NCBI RefSeq assembly: GCF_017352135.1
Contig: NZ_CP071458.1
Location: forward strand, 62,001-126,000
Reading direction: 5' to 3'
Source of the DNA: Rhizobium lentis
GTDB lineage: Bacteria; Pseudomonadota; Alphaproteobacteria; Rhizobiales; Rhizobiaceae
Length of the DNA: 64,000 bases
In this document: positions 33,847 through 43,251 of the stretch, one piece after another
How the letters are laid out: every line of letters begins with the position of its first letter
How positions within the stretch are numbered: position 1 is the first letter of the stretch
Position numbers and translations under genes: made by a program
Notes under the pieces: generated by a model
What the model saw: only the letters and a program-made list of their open reading frames with translations
What the model was told of the DNA's origin: nothing
Databases searched by the model: none

Positions 33847-35013
33847 ATGGCGTCCATGACCTTTGATGGGATAGGCAAGACCTTTCCGGACGGAACCGTT
33901 GCTGTTGCGAATGTAAGTTTTTCGGTCGCGGACGGAGAATTCGTCGTTTTGGTCGGCCCGTCGGGTTGTGGCAAGTCAACTTTATTGCGGATGGCTGCGG
34001 GTCTTGAAACGCTCAACAGCGGTCGGCTGCTCATGGATGACGCCGATGTCACCGAGACCGAGCCACAGGACCGGGATATTGCGATGGTTTTTCAGAACTA
34101 CGCGCTTTACCCTCATATGACCGTTTACGACAACATGGCTTTTGGCTTGCAGCAGCGCAAAATGCCCAAGGACAAGATTGACAAGCTGGTGCGCGATGCA
34201 GCCGAAATGCTTGATCTCGCGCGCTATCTCGAGCGCAAACCGGGGGCATTGTCTGGTGGTCAACGCCAACGCGTGGCGATGGGTCGAGCGATCGTTCGCC
34301 ATCCCATGGCCTTCTTGATGGACGAACCTCTTTCCAACCTGGATGCCAAGCTCCGCGTGCAGATGCGCGGTGAACTGAAGCTGCTTAATCAGCGGCTCGG
34401 CGTCACAACCCTTTATGTGACCCACGATCAGGTCGAGGCTATGACCATGGGCGATCGCGTGGCTGTGCTGAAGCCGGTGTTTAACGGACAGCAGAGTAAT
34501 CTTCAGCAGATCGACACGCCGCAGAAGCTTTACGACAAGCCGTCCAATCTGTTCGTCGCGGGGTTCATCGGTTCGCCCGCCATGAATTTCGTACGCATCG
34601 AGCTGACAGCGGAAGCCGGGACGCTGAAAGCTGCGATTACCGGGACGAATATATCCTTCGCCATCCCCGCCCAGCCAGCATTGTCGGTCTTTGCCGGGCG
34701 ACAAGTCATTGTTGGAATTCGCCCGGAGATGTTCAAGGTTTGTCCCGAGGCCGAGGCGTTGTTCAATGAGCAGATCCCGGTTGCCGAAGCGCTTGGAGCC
34801 GACACTTTCGTGTTTTTCGACATCGCCTCACCGCCGGTCAATATCAACGATGCTGAGGATACTGAAGACTTTCCCAACAAGGGTAAGAACCGGCTTGTGG
34901 CGCGTATACCACCGGCGCTGACACCTCGACCCCATCAGGTGCTGCCATTGACAGTCGACCTGGAGAAATTGCACTGGTTCGACCCAGTAACGGGGGCTGC
35001 GATCCGCGACTGA
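33847..35013 (+). CDS. ABC transporter ATP-binding protein, MsmK/UgpC type
   Basis: The 388-residue product contains Walker A GPSGCGKSTLL, Q-loop MVFQNYALYP, signature LSGGQRQRVAMGRAI, Walker B AFLMDEPLSNLDAK and H-loop YVTHDQVEAMT. A C-terminal regulatory TOBE/OB region is long, as in MalK-type proteins. It is the last gene of the carbohydrate operon and is followed by a strong terminator. ATG 33847 follows GGGAGTAGATAAAA. Confidence 0.92.
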   Translation: MASMTFDGIGKTFPDGTVAVANVSFSVADGEFVVLVGPSGCGKSTLLRMAAGLETLNSGRLLMDDADVTETEPQDRDIAMVFQNYALYPHMTVYDNMAFGLQQRKMPKDKIDKLVRDAAEMLDLARYLERKPGALSGGQRQRVAMGRAIVRHPMAFLMDEPLSNLDAKLRVQMRGELKLLNQRLGVTTLYVTHDQVEAMTMGDRVAVLKPVFNGQQSNLQQIDTPQKLYDKPSNLFVAGFIGSPAMNFVRIELTAEAGTLKAAITGTNISFAIPAQPALSVFAGRQVIVGIRPEMFKVCPEAEALFNEQIPVAEALGADTFVFFDIASPPVNINDAEDTEDFPNKGKNRLVARIPPALTPRPHQVLPLTVDLEKLHWFDPVTGAAIRD

Positions 35014-35078
35014 CAGAACGTGCACGAAATATCGCCAGCTGGGGTTTCAACTCTTTTCTCCTGCCCTCCCAGGCAACT

Positions 35079-35119
35079 TGGCTGTCGTCGATTACGAGGT
35101 CGGCGGCAGCCATTTTTTT
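35079..35119 (+). terminator. Rho-independent terminator of the carbohydrate ABC operon
   Basis: TGGCTGTCGTCG (35079-35090) pairs with CGGCGGCAGCCA (35101-35112) using two G-U pairs. A 10-base loop separates the arms and seven T residues follow. It lies 65 bases after the ATPase stop. Confidence 0.85.
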
Positions 35120-35195
35120 AAAACTCGAGACATCAAACCATCAGAATCTGAACATCCATCCGCCGTAAGTGACACCGAGCTTAGAGGAGTGGCCC

Positions 35196-37127
35196 GTGAA
35201 ACACATTTCCATTGTCGGTAAGTTCTTTATCATCATGGCCGTCTTTGGCGTCATGGCACTCGGTCTGACGTTCTATCAGAGCCGGCAAATGTTGAAAGTT
35301 AACGACAGCTATCAGGAGCTTCTCGACAAAGATGCATCTGCAGCACTTCGCTTGACCCAGTCGAACCGAAGTCTGGAAATAGCGCGTGCCAGCATCAGCG
35401 ACATGGTGATGACGCGGTCGAAAGAGGCGAGGGCGCGCGCAGAATTTGGCTTGAATGACGCACGAGAAAACTTCGTCAGGTTCATGGATATGGCGATTGC
35501 CGCAGTTCCTGAGCAGAGCGAACTGCCGAAGTTGAAGGCGGATGGATTCTCCGTCCTGACCGATACGTGTGGTGCAGCCATCGCTGTTGGTCGCGGCGCA
35601 ACTAGTGAAGCCGAGCTTGCCATGGTGCAGCAACTCTATCTCACTCTTTGCCAACCCGCCTTTGCTGCCATCTCACCGAGATTCACATTCGTCACGGAAA
35701 AACTCGCTTCGGACGCAGAGCAAAAGCGTGCTGACGTTTCAAGCGTTGTCCGTGACACGTCTGTGCTGAGTTTGGGAACAGCTATTGTGGCCCTCTTCGC
35801 TGTCTCGTGTTTCGGCCTTCTCGCAATTCGCTCCTGGTTGGTCAAACCGATCAAGCAGATGGTTACGACGATGAAGGTCATAGCCGACGGCGATCTTACT
35901 TCGACTGTTGAGGGAACGATTCGCCGCGACGAGATCGGATCGATGGCCCGGGCAGTACAGATCTTCAAGGACAACGAGTTAAGGGCGCGCGATCTCGGAA
36001 AGGATGCAGAAACAAGTCGTGGCGCAAATGAGATTGAACGTGCGCGTCTCGCCGAGACCGAGCGTCAGCGAGCGCGGGATATGGCGGAGGCAACGTCCGG
36101 GCTTGCAGAGGGCCTAAGGCATCTCGCCGACGGGAACCTCGTGTTCAGCCTCGACGACAAGTTCGCCGAGGACTTCGAACCGTTGCGGGCGAACTTCAAT
36201 GCTGCTGTTGCTCAACTCGCTGAGAGCTTGAGAGCTGTGTCGAACGCAACCGAATCGATAGATGATGGCGCGCAGGAAATCAGTTTGAGCGCGCAGGACC
36301 TGTCACGCCGCACAGAGCACCAGGCTGCTTCACTGGAGCAAACCGCCGCCGCGCTGGATCAAATTACCCAGAACGTCGCCAGTTCCTCAAAGCGCACAGC
36401 GGAGGCGCGACATGTTGCGATCGAGGCAAACAAGTCGGCGCGCCACTCCGGGGGAGTGGTCTCCAGCGCTGTCGCGGCAATGCAACGCATCGAACGGTCA
36501 TCCTCGCAGATCTCCAGTATTGTCGGGGTCATCGACGAAATCGCGTTTCAGACCAATCTTCTGGCGCTCAACGCAGGCGTCGAGGCGGCACGATCCGGCG
36601 AGGCAGGAAAAGGTTTCGCAGTGGTTGCCCAGGAGGTGAGGGAGCTTGCTCAACGCTCTGCGCATGCAGCAAAAGAGATCAAGGATCTTATCCTCAAATC
36701 GGTTGATGAGGTCAGCAGTGGCGTCAAGCTGGTCCGCGATACCGGCGAGGCGCTCAAGATCATCGTGGACCAGATAGTGCTGATTAACACTCAGCTTGAT
36801 GCCGTCACGGCCGCTTCCAACGAGCAGTCCGCAACCCTTTTTGAGGTCAACCGGACAGTCAATCGAATGGATCAGGTTACGCAGCAAAATGCAGCCATGG
36901 CCGAGGAATCCACGGCTGCAAGCACGGCACTTGCCCTTGAGGCAAAACAGTTGCGCGGGATTGTGGCGGAGTTTCAGATTGAGAATGCACTCTCTGAGCA
37001 GCAGACCAGTCAAAGCAACCGTGAAACAGCGTCAATATCTTTGCCAGCACGCCGGATGCTGGCAAAGGTCGCGAACGAACTCGGCAAAGTGAGTGACGGT
37101 CGAGTTGCAGATAGATCCCGGCAATGA
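35196..37127 (+). CDS. Methyl-accepting chemotaxis protein
   Basis: I chose GTG 35196 (MKHISIVGKFFIIMAVFG) because AGAGGAG lies 6 bases before it; the product has 643 residues. Order: TM1 (about 7-28), a periplasmic four-helix-type sensor domain (30-185), TM2 (about 190-212), HAMP (SWLVKPIKQMVTTMKVIADG), a second HAMP-like stretch (HLADGNLVFSLD) and the signalling domain with the hairpin tip IDEIAFQTNLLALNAGVEAA. It directs flagellar responses, possibly to the solute imported by the ABC operon just upstream. It has its own leader after the terminator. Confidence 0.93.
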   Translation: MKHISIVGKFFIIMAVFGVMALGLTFYQSRQMLKVNDSYQELLDKDASAALRLTQSNRSLEIARASISDMVMTRSKEARARAEFGLNDARENFVRFMDMAIAAVPEQSELPKLKADGFSVLTDTCGAAIAVGRGATSEAELAMVQQLYLTLCQPAFAAISPRFTFVTEKLASDAEQKRADVSSVVRDTSVLSLGTAIVALFAVSCFGLLAIRSWLVKPIKQMVTTMKVIADGDLTSTVEGTIRRDEIGSMARAVQIFKDNELRARDLGKDAETSRGANEIERARLAETERQRARDMAEATSGLAEGLRHLADGNLVFSLDDKFAEDFEPLRANFNAAVAQLAESLRAVSNATESIDDGAQEISLSAQDLSRRTEHQAASLEQTAAALDQITQNVASSSKRTAEARHVAIEANKSARHSGGVVSSAVAAMQRIERSSSQISSIVGVIDEIAFQTNLLALNAGVEAARSGEAGKGFAVVAQEVRELAQRSAHAAKEIKDLILKSVDEVSSGVKLVRDTGEALKIIVDQIVLINTQLDAVTAASNEQSATLFEVNRTVNRMDQVTQQNAAMAEESTAASTALALEAKQLRGIVAEFQIENALSEQQTSQSNRETASISLPARRMLAKVANELGKVSDGRVADRSRQ

Positions 37128-37163
37128 CCGCGGACCTCCCGCAGGAACGTATTGCGGATGTCC

Positions 37164-38477
37164 TTAGATGACGAAATTCAGCAATTCAGAAAGAAGCAGA
37201 CTGGCGGCACCGCGTAAAGCCGCCAGGCATTCGCTATCTTCGAAAGCAAGGGCAATTTCATCGCCCGGGCGATGGAATACCAATTCCCGGAAGCTTTCCT
37301 GGATTAAATGAAGCATGGGGTTTCCCCCTCGTACGATGTCGCCGTGAATAACGATAAAATTGGGCGCCATGAACTGCTGGAGGTTCGCCAGGCCGACCGA
37401 AATGTTGAACGCGTAGTCGCGAAGTAATTCTCGTGCGCCTGGGACGTCGTCGTTGGCCAGAGTCAATAATCGGCTCACATCCAGGGAGTGCGGTTGTGGC
37501 AACCGCCTAACCTTGGCCTCGTCCGTTAACCACTTCGAGCCGGCGATTGTTTCCCAGCATCCACGTCGGCCGCACTGGCATATCCGACCTTTGATGTCTA
37601 CGGTCGTATGACCGATTTCGCCGCCTGCACCTGCGGGTCCCCGATAGAGATGCCCATCAAGGTAAAGCGCTCCACCCAAAGTCTCGCCGATATGGACGGA
37701 GGCGAAGTTTCTCCGGCCGCGGCCTTGTCCAAACCATCGGTCCCCAACCAGCAAGGCTCTGGTATCCTGATCGACACACACGGTAACGCCGAACCTTTTG
37801 TGCAATTCGGCTTCGAGCGGTAAGCCGTCCAGGAATGGCCCGAGACTGGCGGTCACAATTGTGCCCGTCTCCGTATTGATCATTCCTGCAACTGCTACAC
37901 CTATCCCTAAGATCGGTTTGCCAGATGCGATGGTTTCTTCGACACAGGTGCTTATAATTCGGAATGCGTCGGTGGGGTGTGTAAGGTTCTTCGGAAAATC
38001 GGCGGCGTGTTGAGCATAGACCTTGCCCTCCAAAGAGACCAAACAAGCACTCACGCGGTCGTGCATCAGGAGCACCGCGCATATTGGCCTTGCATCCTTG
38101 GAAAACCACAACTTGGTAGCCGGCTTGCCGCCTGCTTCGTTGGGAGGTATCACCTCTCCTTCCGCAAGAACACCCTGATCGATCAGGGGCTGCACAATCC
38201 CTCCGATAGTCCCTCGAGTCACACCCGCAAGGCGGGCCAGGTCCGCCCTGCTGGATGGCCCTATGTCGTACAAGGCTTGCAGCAATCGGCCCCGATTCGC
38301 AGGGCCCAAGGTTCGCGTTGGAATCAGTTTTTGGGCCGGGACTATACCCTTAGCGCTCTCATCTTTATGGCGATCGTCAGAACTGCCCTCACTTTCTCCC
38401 AGTCGGTGAGCTTCGAGTCTTCTTATCAAAGAGTCCATAGCATCCAATCCTGTTGGCCGAACCAATTGCGCCGCCAA
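37164..38477 (-). CDS. ROK-family transcriptional regulator (copy B)
   Basis: The 437-residue product has a long charged N-terminus, a winged helix (SRADLARLAGVTRGTIGGIV), a ROK fold (ILGIGVAVAGMINTETGTIV; VDQDTRALLVGDRWFGQG) and a zinc motif CQCGRRGCWE. It is clearly related to the regulator at 27878-29137. A second start at ATG 38438 (MDSLIRRLEAH) is possible. It is divergent from the DegT gene and convergent with the chemoreceptor, so it may control either. Confidence 0.85.
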   Translation of the reverse strand: MAAQLVRPTGLDAMDSLIRRLEAHRLGESEGSSDDRHKDESAKGIVPAQKLIPTRTLGPANRGRLLQALYDIGPSSRADLARLAGVTRGTIGGIVQPLIDQGVLAEGEVIPPNEAGGKPATKLWFSKDARPICAVLLMHDRVSACLVSLEGKVYAQHAADFPKNLTHPTDAFRIISTCVEETIASGKPILGIGVAVAGMINTETGTIVTASLGPFLDGLPLEAELHKRFGVTVCVDQDTRALLVGDRWFGQGRGRRNFASVHIGETLGGALYLDGHLYRGPAGAGGEIGHTTVDIKGRICQCGRRGCWETIAGSKWLTDEAKVRRLPQPHSLDVSRLLTLANDDVPGARELLRDYAFNISVGLANLQQFMAPNFIVIHGDIVRGGNPMLHLIQESFRELVFHRPGDEIALAFEDSECLAALRGAASLLLSELLNFVI

Positions 38478-38896
38478 CGGCCAGCACTATCAGGGGGCTA
38501 ACCGCTTCTTCGCAATCTGGTGAGGCTCGGGTTATGATCTGGGGGCCATGTGCTGTTCTTCCAACGCATCTTATGATCGGCACCTGGCGTTTACGGGAAA
38601 CTTTGGCCGGTTCCCGTCCCAAGCCTTCATTCAGTGATCTTAGTGTCCGCCCAATCGTTAAAAACTATTGAAATATCCCAAGCGCTCCGTGCAGAAGCTG
38701 ACCAAGGTGACGCCCAAGCGGCTGCCTGACCATACACGACAGAATCGAATATTATACTTATTTTATCTCGCGTATCTTGAATATAATTTAGCATATACTT
38801 TTTTATATACTTAGTTTGAGCTATCATACCGGGGAAAGCAGTGCTAGCGTTTGTGTGGGCTGATCAGCATTCTAATGAGCATGATTGGAGATCGAG
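38478..38896. promoter_or_regulatory. AT-rich divergent region between ROK copy B and the DegT gene
   Basis: No gene is supported in these 420 bases. The part from about 38745 to 38830 is very AT-rich, with a repeated ATATACTT motif (at the CATATACTTTTTTATATACTT run) and a nearby TTAGTTTG half site, similar to one arm of the 29291 operator. Promoters for both neighbours are likely here. Confidence 0.45.
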
Positions 38897-40183
38897 ATGA
38901 ACGGATTCGGTGCACTACGGCTCATAACTCGCAACGCAACTGGTGCTTTCTCAGTCGAGAAGCTCGCCGTTTTCGGTGGGAAGCCTGTGGTCCCCCAGGG
39001 ACGTGTTACACCTTGGCCCGCCGCGGAGAAGAAGCACTCGGATGCCCTGCGTGGAGTTGTGGATGGTGGAAGATATCACCGCGTTAATCATCCAATTGTG
39101 AGCGGTTTGGAGGAAAGCCTTGCAAGGTGGACCGGGAAGTGGCAAGTGCGCGCTGTCGGCAGCGGAACGGCAGCCATTCACATCGAACTCGACTACGTCA
39201 AAGAGCGAGGCGAGCAAGTTGTTACCGCAGCATTGAATTGGCCGGGAGCGGTAGGGCCAATCACGATCAGCGGTCTTCAACCCGTCTTCGTTGATGTCGA
39301 CATGAACTTGGCCGGGATTGATCAGCGCGCCGCCGCTGAAGAGTTCGGCCCCAACGTGGCTGCAGTTTTAGTCACTCACCTTTTCGGAAACAATGTTCTC
39401 GTCCCCGACGCGAGGTCTGCAGCGCGAGCTCAAGGCATTGCTGTGATCGACGACATCTGCCAATCGATCGGCGCCGCGAAACCAATCGTCGACGGTGCGC
39501 ATCTTGATGCAGACGCACTCGCTCTATCCGGAAACGGCGCCAAGCACCTTGGGGCTGGGGAGCTAGGATTTGTCATCACGGAAGACGCCAACTTGATTGC
39601 ACATGTTGATCGCGTATCGCTGTCCAGCTCGTCTCGGAGCGGAGCGCGAATATTCTCGCCCTATTCCCAAGGGTACAACTACAGGCCCAACGTATTCTCT
39701 TCATCTATAGCGAACTTGCGGGTCACTGAGATGGATACGCAACTGCAAATCCGAAGAGACAATAGCAAGCTTTTATGGGAGATGATCAGCGAGCTTGTGG
39801 GTATATTTCCTCTTTTCAACCCATCTGACTGCGACCATTCGATGCTCAACTTTCCCCTCCGGATCGAACCTGCGGCACTTGGCTTCGCGCCAGGCCCGGC
39901 TGCAAGGGATTTCGTGGTGAAATCGCTGCAGGCCGAAGGCGTGCCTATCTGTGTTTGGCTCACGAAGCCCGTATTCGAATATCTTCCAGACATTCGCGAC
40001 AACTGGAAGGCCGCCGATTTTCCAAATACAGTGAAACTCTTGGATACGATGTTTTACGTTTCCGAGATTGCGCCACCCAACGATGGCGAATTGATGAAGC
40101 TTTATGCAGAGGCGTTTCACAAGGTTTGGAATGCTCTTCATAAGCAAGGTCCGAAGGTCGCCGCAGGAGCAATTTCTGGCTGA
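38897..40183 (+). CDS. DegT/DnrJ/EryC1-family PLP aminotransferase (AHBA-synthase-like)
   Basis: ATG 38897 follows GGAGATCGAG and gives 428 residues. Family features: KLAVFGGKPVVPQG at the N-terminus (seen in the AHBA/cyclitol aminotransferase subgroup), GSGTAAIHIEL, the cofactor-binding Asp in GIAVIDDICQSIGAA, and the Schiff-base Lys 216 in SGNGAKHLGAGELGF. The subgroup transaminates keto sugars or cyclitols or makes 3-amino-5-hydroxybenzoate. The next gene is a HAD phosphatase, and a decayed copy of the same pair lies at 46.6-47.3 kb. Confidence 0.85.
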   Translation: MNGFGALRLITRNATGAFSVEKLAVFGGKPVVPQGRVTPWPAAEKKHSDALRGVVDGGRYHRVNHPIVSGLEESLARWTGKWQVRAVGSGTAAIHIELDYVKERGEQVVTAALNWPGAVGPITISGLQPVFVDVDMNLAGIDQRAAAEEFGPNVAAVLVTHLFGNNVLVPDARSAARAQGIAVIDDICQSIGAAKPIVDGAHLDADALALSGNGAKHLGAGELGFVITEDANLIAHVDRVSLSSSSRSGARIFSPYSQGYNYRPNVFSSSIANLRVTEMDTQLQIRRDNSKLLWEMISELVGIFPLFNPSDCDHSMLNFPLRIEPAALGFAPGPAARDFVVKSLQAEGVPICVWLTKPVFEYLPDIRDNWKAADFPNTVKLLDTMFYVSEIAPPNDGELMKLYAEAFHKVWNALHKQGPKVAAGAISG

Positions 40184-40323
40184 GCCCCGCGCGTCGCACC
40201 AATTTCCCAGTGCCGCAATGGTCAACATCCGATCCTTTTCAATCATACTTTGCTCAATGCCCGGAAGATTGAAAGCTGCGCTGGGACAAAACTCAGAGCG
40301 ATTCTACAACGAGGACTCCTTGT

Positions 40324-40995
40324 ATGTCTTTTTCAAAAAGTCCGGAATTACTGATCTTCGACTGCGACGGGGTTCTCGTCGATAGCGAGCTTATCGCAAC
40401 CAGGGTGCACATCGAAGCTTTGGCGAAATGTGGCTATATCATATCCGCTGAAGAGTATAACGATCGCTTCATAGGAATGACTGACCAGCAAAGTTATTCA
40501 GTCATAGAATCCGAGGGCGGCTTGCGCCTACCGGAGGATCATCATGAACGTGTGATGGCCGAAGTTGCAAATCGATATGCTCGTGATCTGCGTGCAACCA
40601 GCGGCGTTCGGCAAACCTTGGAAGCTATCGATTTAAGGAAGTGCGTGGCGTCGAACAGTGATGCTGCGAAGCTCTGCTTGGCTCTTAAAGTCACAGACCT
40701 GCATGATTTCTTTTGGCCCCATGTCTTCAGCGCTTCGCAAGTTGCGCGTGGTAAGCCAGCGCCGGATCTCTTTCTGTTTGCAGCACAGAATATGAACACA
40801 CCGGCTGGCAGTTGTCTCGTTATTGAAGACAGCGTTTCTGGAACTCAGGCGGCAGTGGCAGCCGGGATGATGGTGATTGGCTTCGTAGGTGGCTCTCATT
40901 GCCTTGCTGGGCATGGAGACAAACTGATGGAGGCAGGTGCCACAAAGCTGTTTAGCCGCATGACGGCGTTGCCACAAATCTTAGCAGGTTTGTGA
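40324..40995 (+). CDS. HAD-superfamily phosphatase (CbbY/beta-phosphoglucomutase-like)
   Basis: The 223-residue product has the nucleophile motif LIFDCDGVLVDSE (9-21), motif II CVASNSDAAKL, motif III Lys in ARGKPAPDLFLFAA, and motif IV VIEDSVSGTQAAVAAGM. The cap domain is the small helical C1 type. It follows the DegT gene by 140 bases in the same direction. In amino-sugar or AHBA-type pathways such phosphatases act beside a DegT enzyme. ATG 40324 has only a modest ribosome-binding site (ACGAGGACTCCTTGT). Confidence 0.88.
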   Translation: MSFSKSPELLIFDCDGVLVDSELIATRVHIEALAKCGYIISAEEYNDRFIGMTDQQSYSVIESEGGLRLPEDHHERVMAEVANRYARDLRATSGVRQTLEAIDLRKCVASNSDAAKLCLALKVTDLHDFFWPHVFSASQVARGKPAPDLFLFAAQNMNTPAGSCLVIEDSVSGTQAAVAAGMMVIGFVGGSHCLAGHGDKLMEAGATKLFSRMTALPQILAGL

Positions 40996-41149
40996 TCACG
41001 CAGTTGCGCGCAGGCGAAGCGTCTTGAATCGCAGCGTCACTGTCCAGGATATATCGTGGGATCCGATAGCATCGGTTGGTGCACGGGCTTCACCTCAAAT
41101 TGACCGATCCTCGCTCGATTGCTCGGCCCGCCAGAAGAATGGAGATACT

Positions 41150-41671
41150 ATGACCGCGAAACCAATGGTAGCTGCAACTCCGGTAACGATCGAGTACCTG
41201 GAAAGACTTCCGAATTTCATTTCCATTTGCGCAAGTTGGACTTTCGGACAATGGGGTTGTCAATCAAATGGCTCGTACGAACAAACGCGAGGCGAGTTTG
41301 AGGCAGCAACAAAAAATTCGATGCCGCTAACACTGATTGCCATTGAAAACGCATTGCCAGTTGGGATGGTCACGTTGGCTGGTCGTGATTTCGATGGAAA
41401 ATCTCATCTATCCCCATGGCTTAAGTCGCTCTTTGTCCATCCATTTCACCGCAAGAAAGGAATAGCCACGTTGTTGATCGAGCGGCTGGAGCACGAAGCA
41501 TCGCGCCTCGGTTACAAAAGCCTTTTCTTGATAACGGAGGACGCGCGAGTTCTTTACGAAAAGAGCGGCTGGCAGGCAATTGATTGCGTCCAAACACCCT
41601 ATGGCGCAGCAGCTTTGATGGAGAAAACCCTGCCAACGCCTCCTCACCTGAGAACCGCTGCACCAGCATGA
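41150..41671 (+). CDS. GNAT-family N-acetyltransferase
   Basis: ATG 41150 follows GGAGATACT and gives 173 residues. The acetyl-CoA-binding core is visible: LTLIAIENALPVGMVTLAGR, LKSLFVHPFHRKKGIATLLI (the R/Q-x-x-G-x-G/A motif), then a VLYEKSGWQAID C-terminal strand. The acceptor is unknown. It lies after the DegT-HAD pair in the same direction, so an N-acetylated amino-sugar product is possible. Confidence 0.83.
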   Translation: MTAKPMVAATPVTIEYLERLPNFISICASWTFGQWGCQSNGSYEQTRGEFEAATKNSMPLTLIAIENALPVGMVTLAGRDFDGKSHLSPWLKSLFVHPFHRKKGIATLLIERLEHEASRLGYKSLFLITEDARVLYEKSGWQAIDCVQTPYGAAALMEKTLPTPPHLRTAAPA

Positions 41672-42006
41672 AAATAATCGTGTCGAGCTCCAAGCTGCTT
41701 TCACCGAAACTCTCTCAACCCTTGAGCACGCTATGTCGCGACCCGGCAACGCAACGCCTTTGTTAGGCTCCGCTTTTATGGATCATCTTGATGTCGAACA
41801 GCCTGTTATTACAGCCATAGAGCAAGGGGGGAACCAGGCGGTCGGCTAACAAATCCCATCGCGTAGCGAGGCCATCTCCCCTCTTTCGTTCCCAGCCCAG
41901 GCCTTAGCCACTGCTGAGGCGGTTCGTGCTGTTGCAAAAAGCCCCAGGAACAGGCCGTACAACGTAGCGAGCTACCCAAATTCTCATCGAAAGGTTCTGA
42001 AACCTT
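41672..42006. other. Intergenic stretch without a supported gene
   Basis: Both strands carry only short open frames without protein-like composition or good ribosome-binding sites. I see no clear terminator or dyad. It probably holds the promoter of the secreted GDPD gene. Confidence 0.4.
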
Positions 42007-43215
42007 ATGCACACCAGCAACAACGTAGCATCAGCGATCCTAAATTCTTACGCCTCGCGTTTTGGTTACCTCGGCGGCCGACGGGATCTGCGGGCATCGC
42101 TCATTTTGACTTCTTTTTTTGCTTTCGCTATTCCATCCTATGCCGAAGCAGAGGCGCTGCTTCCGGTAAAGCCTTCACCATATCTTGTAAGTGCGATTAC
42201 AAGAAACATGTTTAAGCTGCCGAAACCCGACGATGACTTGGTCCTGCTATCTGCGCACCGCGGATCTTGGGAGATCTATCCCGAGAATTCAGCCTATGCC
42301 TTGCAAGACGCCTGGAATTCGCAGATCGAGAGCGTGGAAGTCGATGCCCGCTTCACCGCTGACAATGAAGTCGTTCTATCTCACGACTACAGGATTGAGC
42401 GCGAGTCAACTGGAAGCGGCCTATTATATAATCAGAACTTTTCGCAGCTACGACAGGCCGATCTACGGGACCGACATGGCCGCGTTTTTACGGATTCACA
42501 AGGGCGAAAGGCGAAGTTCCTAACGTTCTCTGCCGCGCTCGATCTACTCGCCCGATATGTCTCCGATGATGGTCATGGCTACGTGATGATCGTCGATATC
42601 AAGGCGGCAGTCGATGATCAGGACCCTACTGATCCCATCGAGCTCATGCAACGCTGCCTTGACATTCTCGCGACCAAGGGAAATGCGAAACTCAGCAAAG
42701 CCGTTGTATTCAAGCTCAAAGCAAAGGATGCGGTGGATGTCGGCACGATTTTAAATCGGACGACCTACGACCCCAACCTCATTGGCGGGCTAATTGTCGT
42801 CGAAAACCCGGATGACGAGAATGTGAAGGATTCCAGCTACGATCCCCACGAGGACTCAATCTACGATCAATGGAATGTGGCGCCGTTCTCCATTCAGTTT
42901 GAAATGAACCAATTCTATAAAGGTGACGGTCTGCAGGCATATTTCGACTATATCGACCAGAAGCAGGGCTTCGCCACCTATCATGAAAGTAACTACTTTC
43001 CAGAGGGCGTCGCCAACAGCGCCGGAAAATGCTGCTTCGACCACAACACGGATCCGAAATCGACCGCTCAACGAGGGATCGTGCCAGATTACCGAGGAGA
43101 TCCGGAGATGGCGATCGTCAATCGTACCAATCTTATCACCACTGATTGGCCCGACGTAGTCGGCGATATGTTGCGCCAGATAGGGCGCCGCAACACCACC
43201 GAGCTCACGCGCTAG
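42007..43215 (+). CDS. Secreted glycerophosphodiester phosphodiesterase-family protein
   Basis: The 402-residue product has an N-terminal hydrophobic segment after a basic stretch (RRDLRASLILTSFFAFAIPS, cleavage near YAEA). The GDPD catalytic His is in LLSAHRGSWEIYPENSAYAL and the metal-binding Glu/Asp in VEVDARFTADNEVVLSHD. A metal-binding Glu/Asp-type motif follows later (YVMIVDIKAAVDD). The C-terminal half carries a CCFDHN segment and lacks a clear anchor. It probably acts in the periplasm or outside, cleaving phosphodiesters. The next gene also encodes a secreted protein 36 bases on, so they likely form an operon. Confidence 0.8.
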   Translation: MHTSNNVASAILNSYASRFGYLGGRRDLRASLILTSFFAFAIPSYAEAEALLPVKPSPYLVSAITRNMFKLPKPDDDLVLLSAHRGSWEIYPENSAYALQDAWNSQIESVEVDARFTADNEVVLSHDYRIERESTGSGLLYNQNFSQLRQADLRDRHGRVFTDSQGRKAKFLTFSAALDLLARYVSDDGHGYVMIVDIKAAVDDQDPTDPIELMQRCLDILATKGNAKLSKAVVFKLKAKDAVDVGTILNRTTYDPNLIGGLIVVENPDDENVKDSSYDPHEDSIYDQWNVAPFSIQFEMNQFYKGDGLQAYFDYIDQKQGFATYHESNYFPEGVANSAGKCCFDHNTDPKSTAQRGIVPDYRGDPEMAIVNRTNLITTDWPDVVGDMLRQIGRRNTTELTR

Positions 43216-43251
43216 AGCAAGACCTCCGCTTCCAAAAACGGGATTGTTTTG

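Noticed and set aside
32688..34052. A 454-residue open frame on the minus strand
   Set aside because: It is the shadow of the Gfo/Idh/MocA gene and the start of the ABC ATPase; GC-rich codon usage keeps the opposite strand open.
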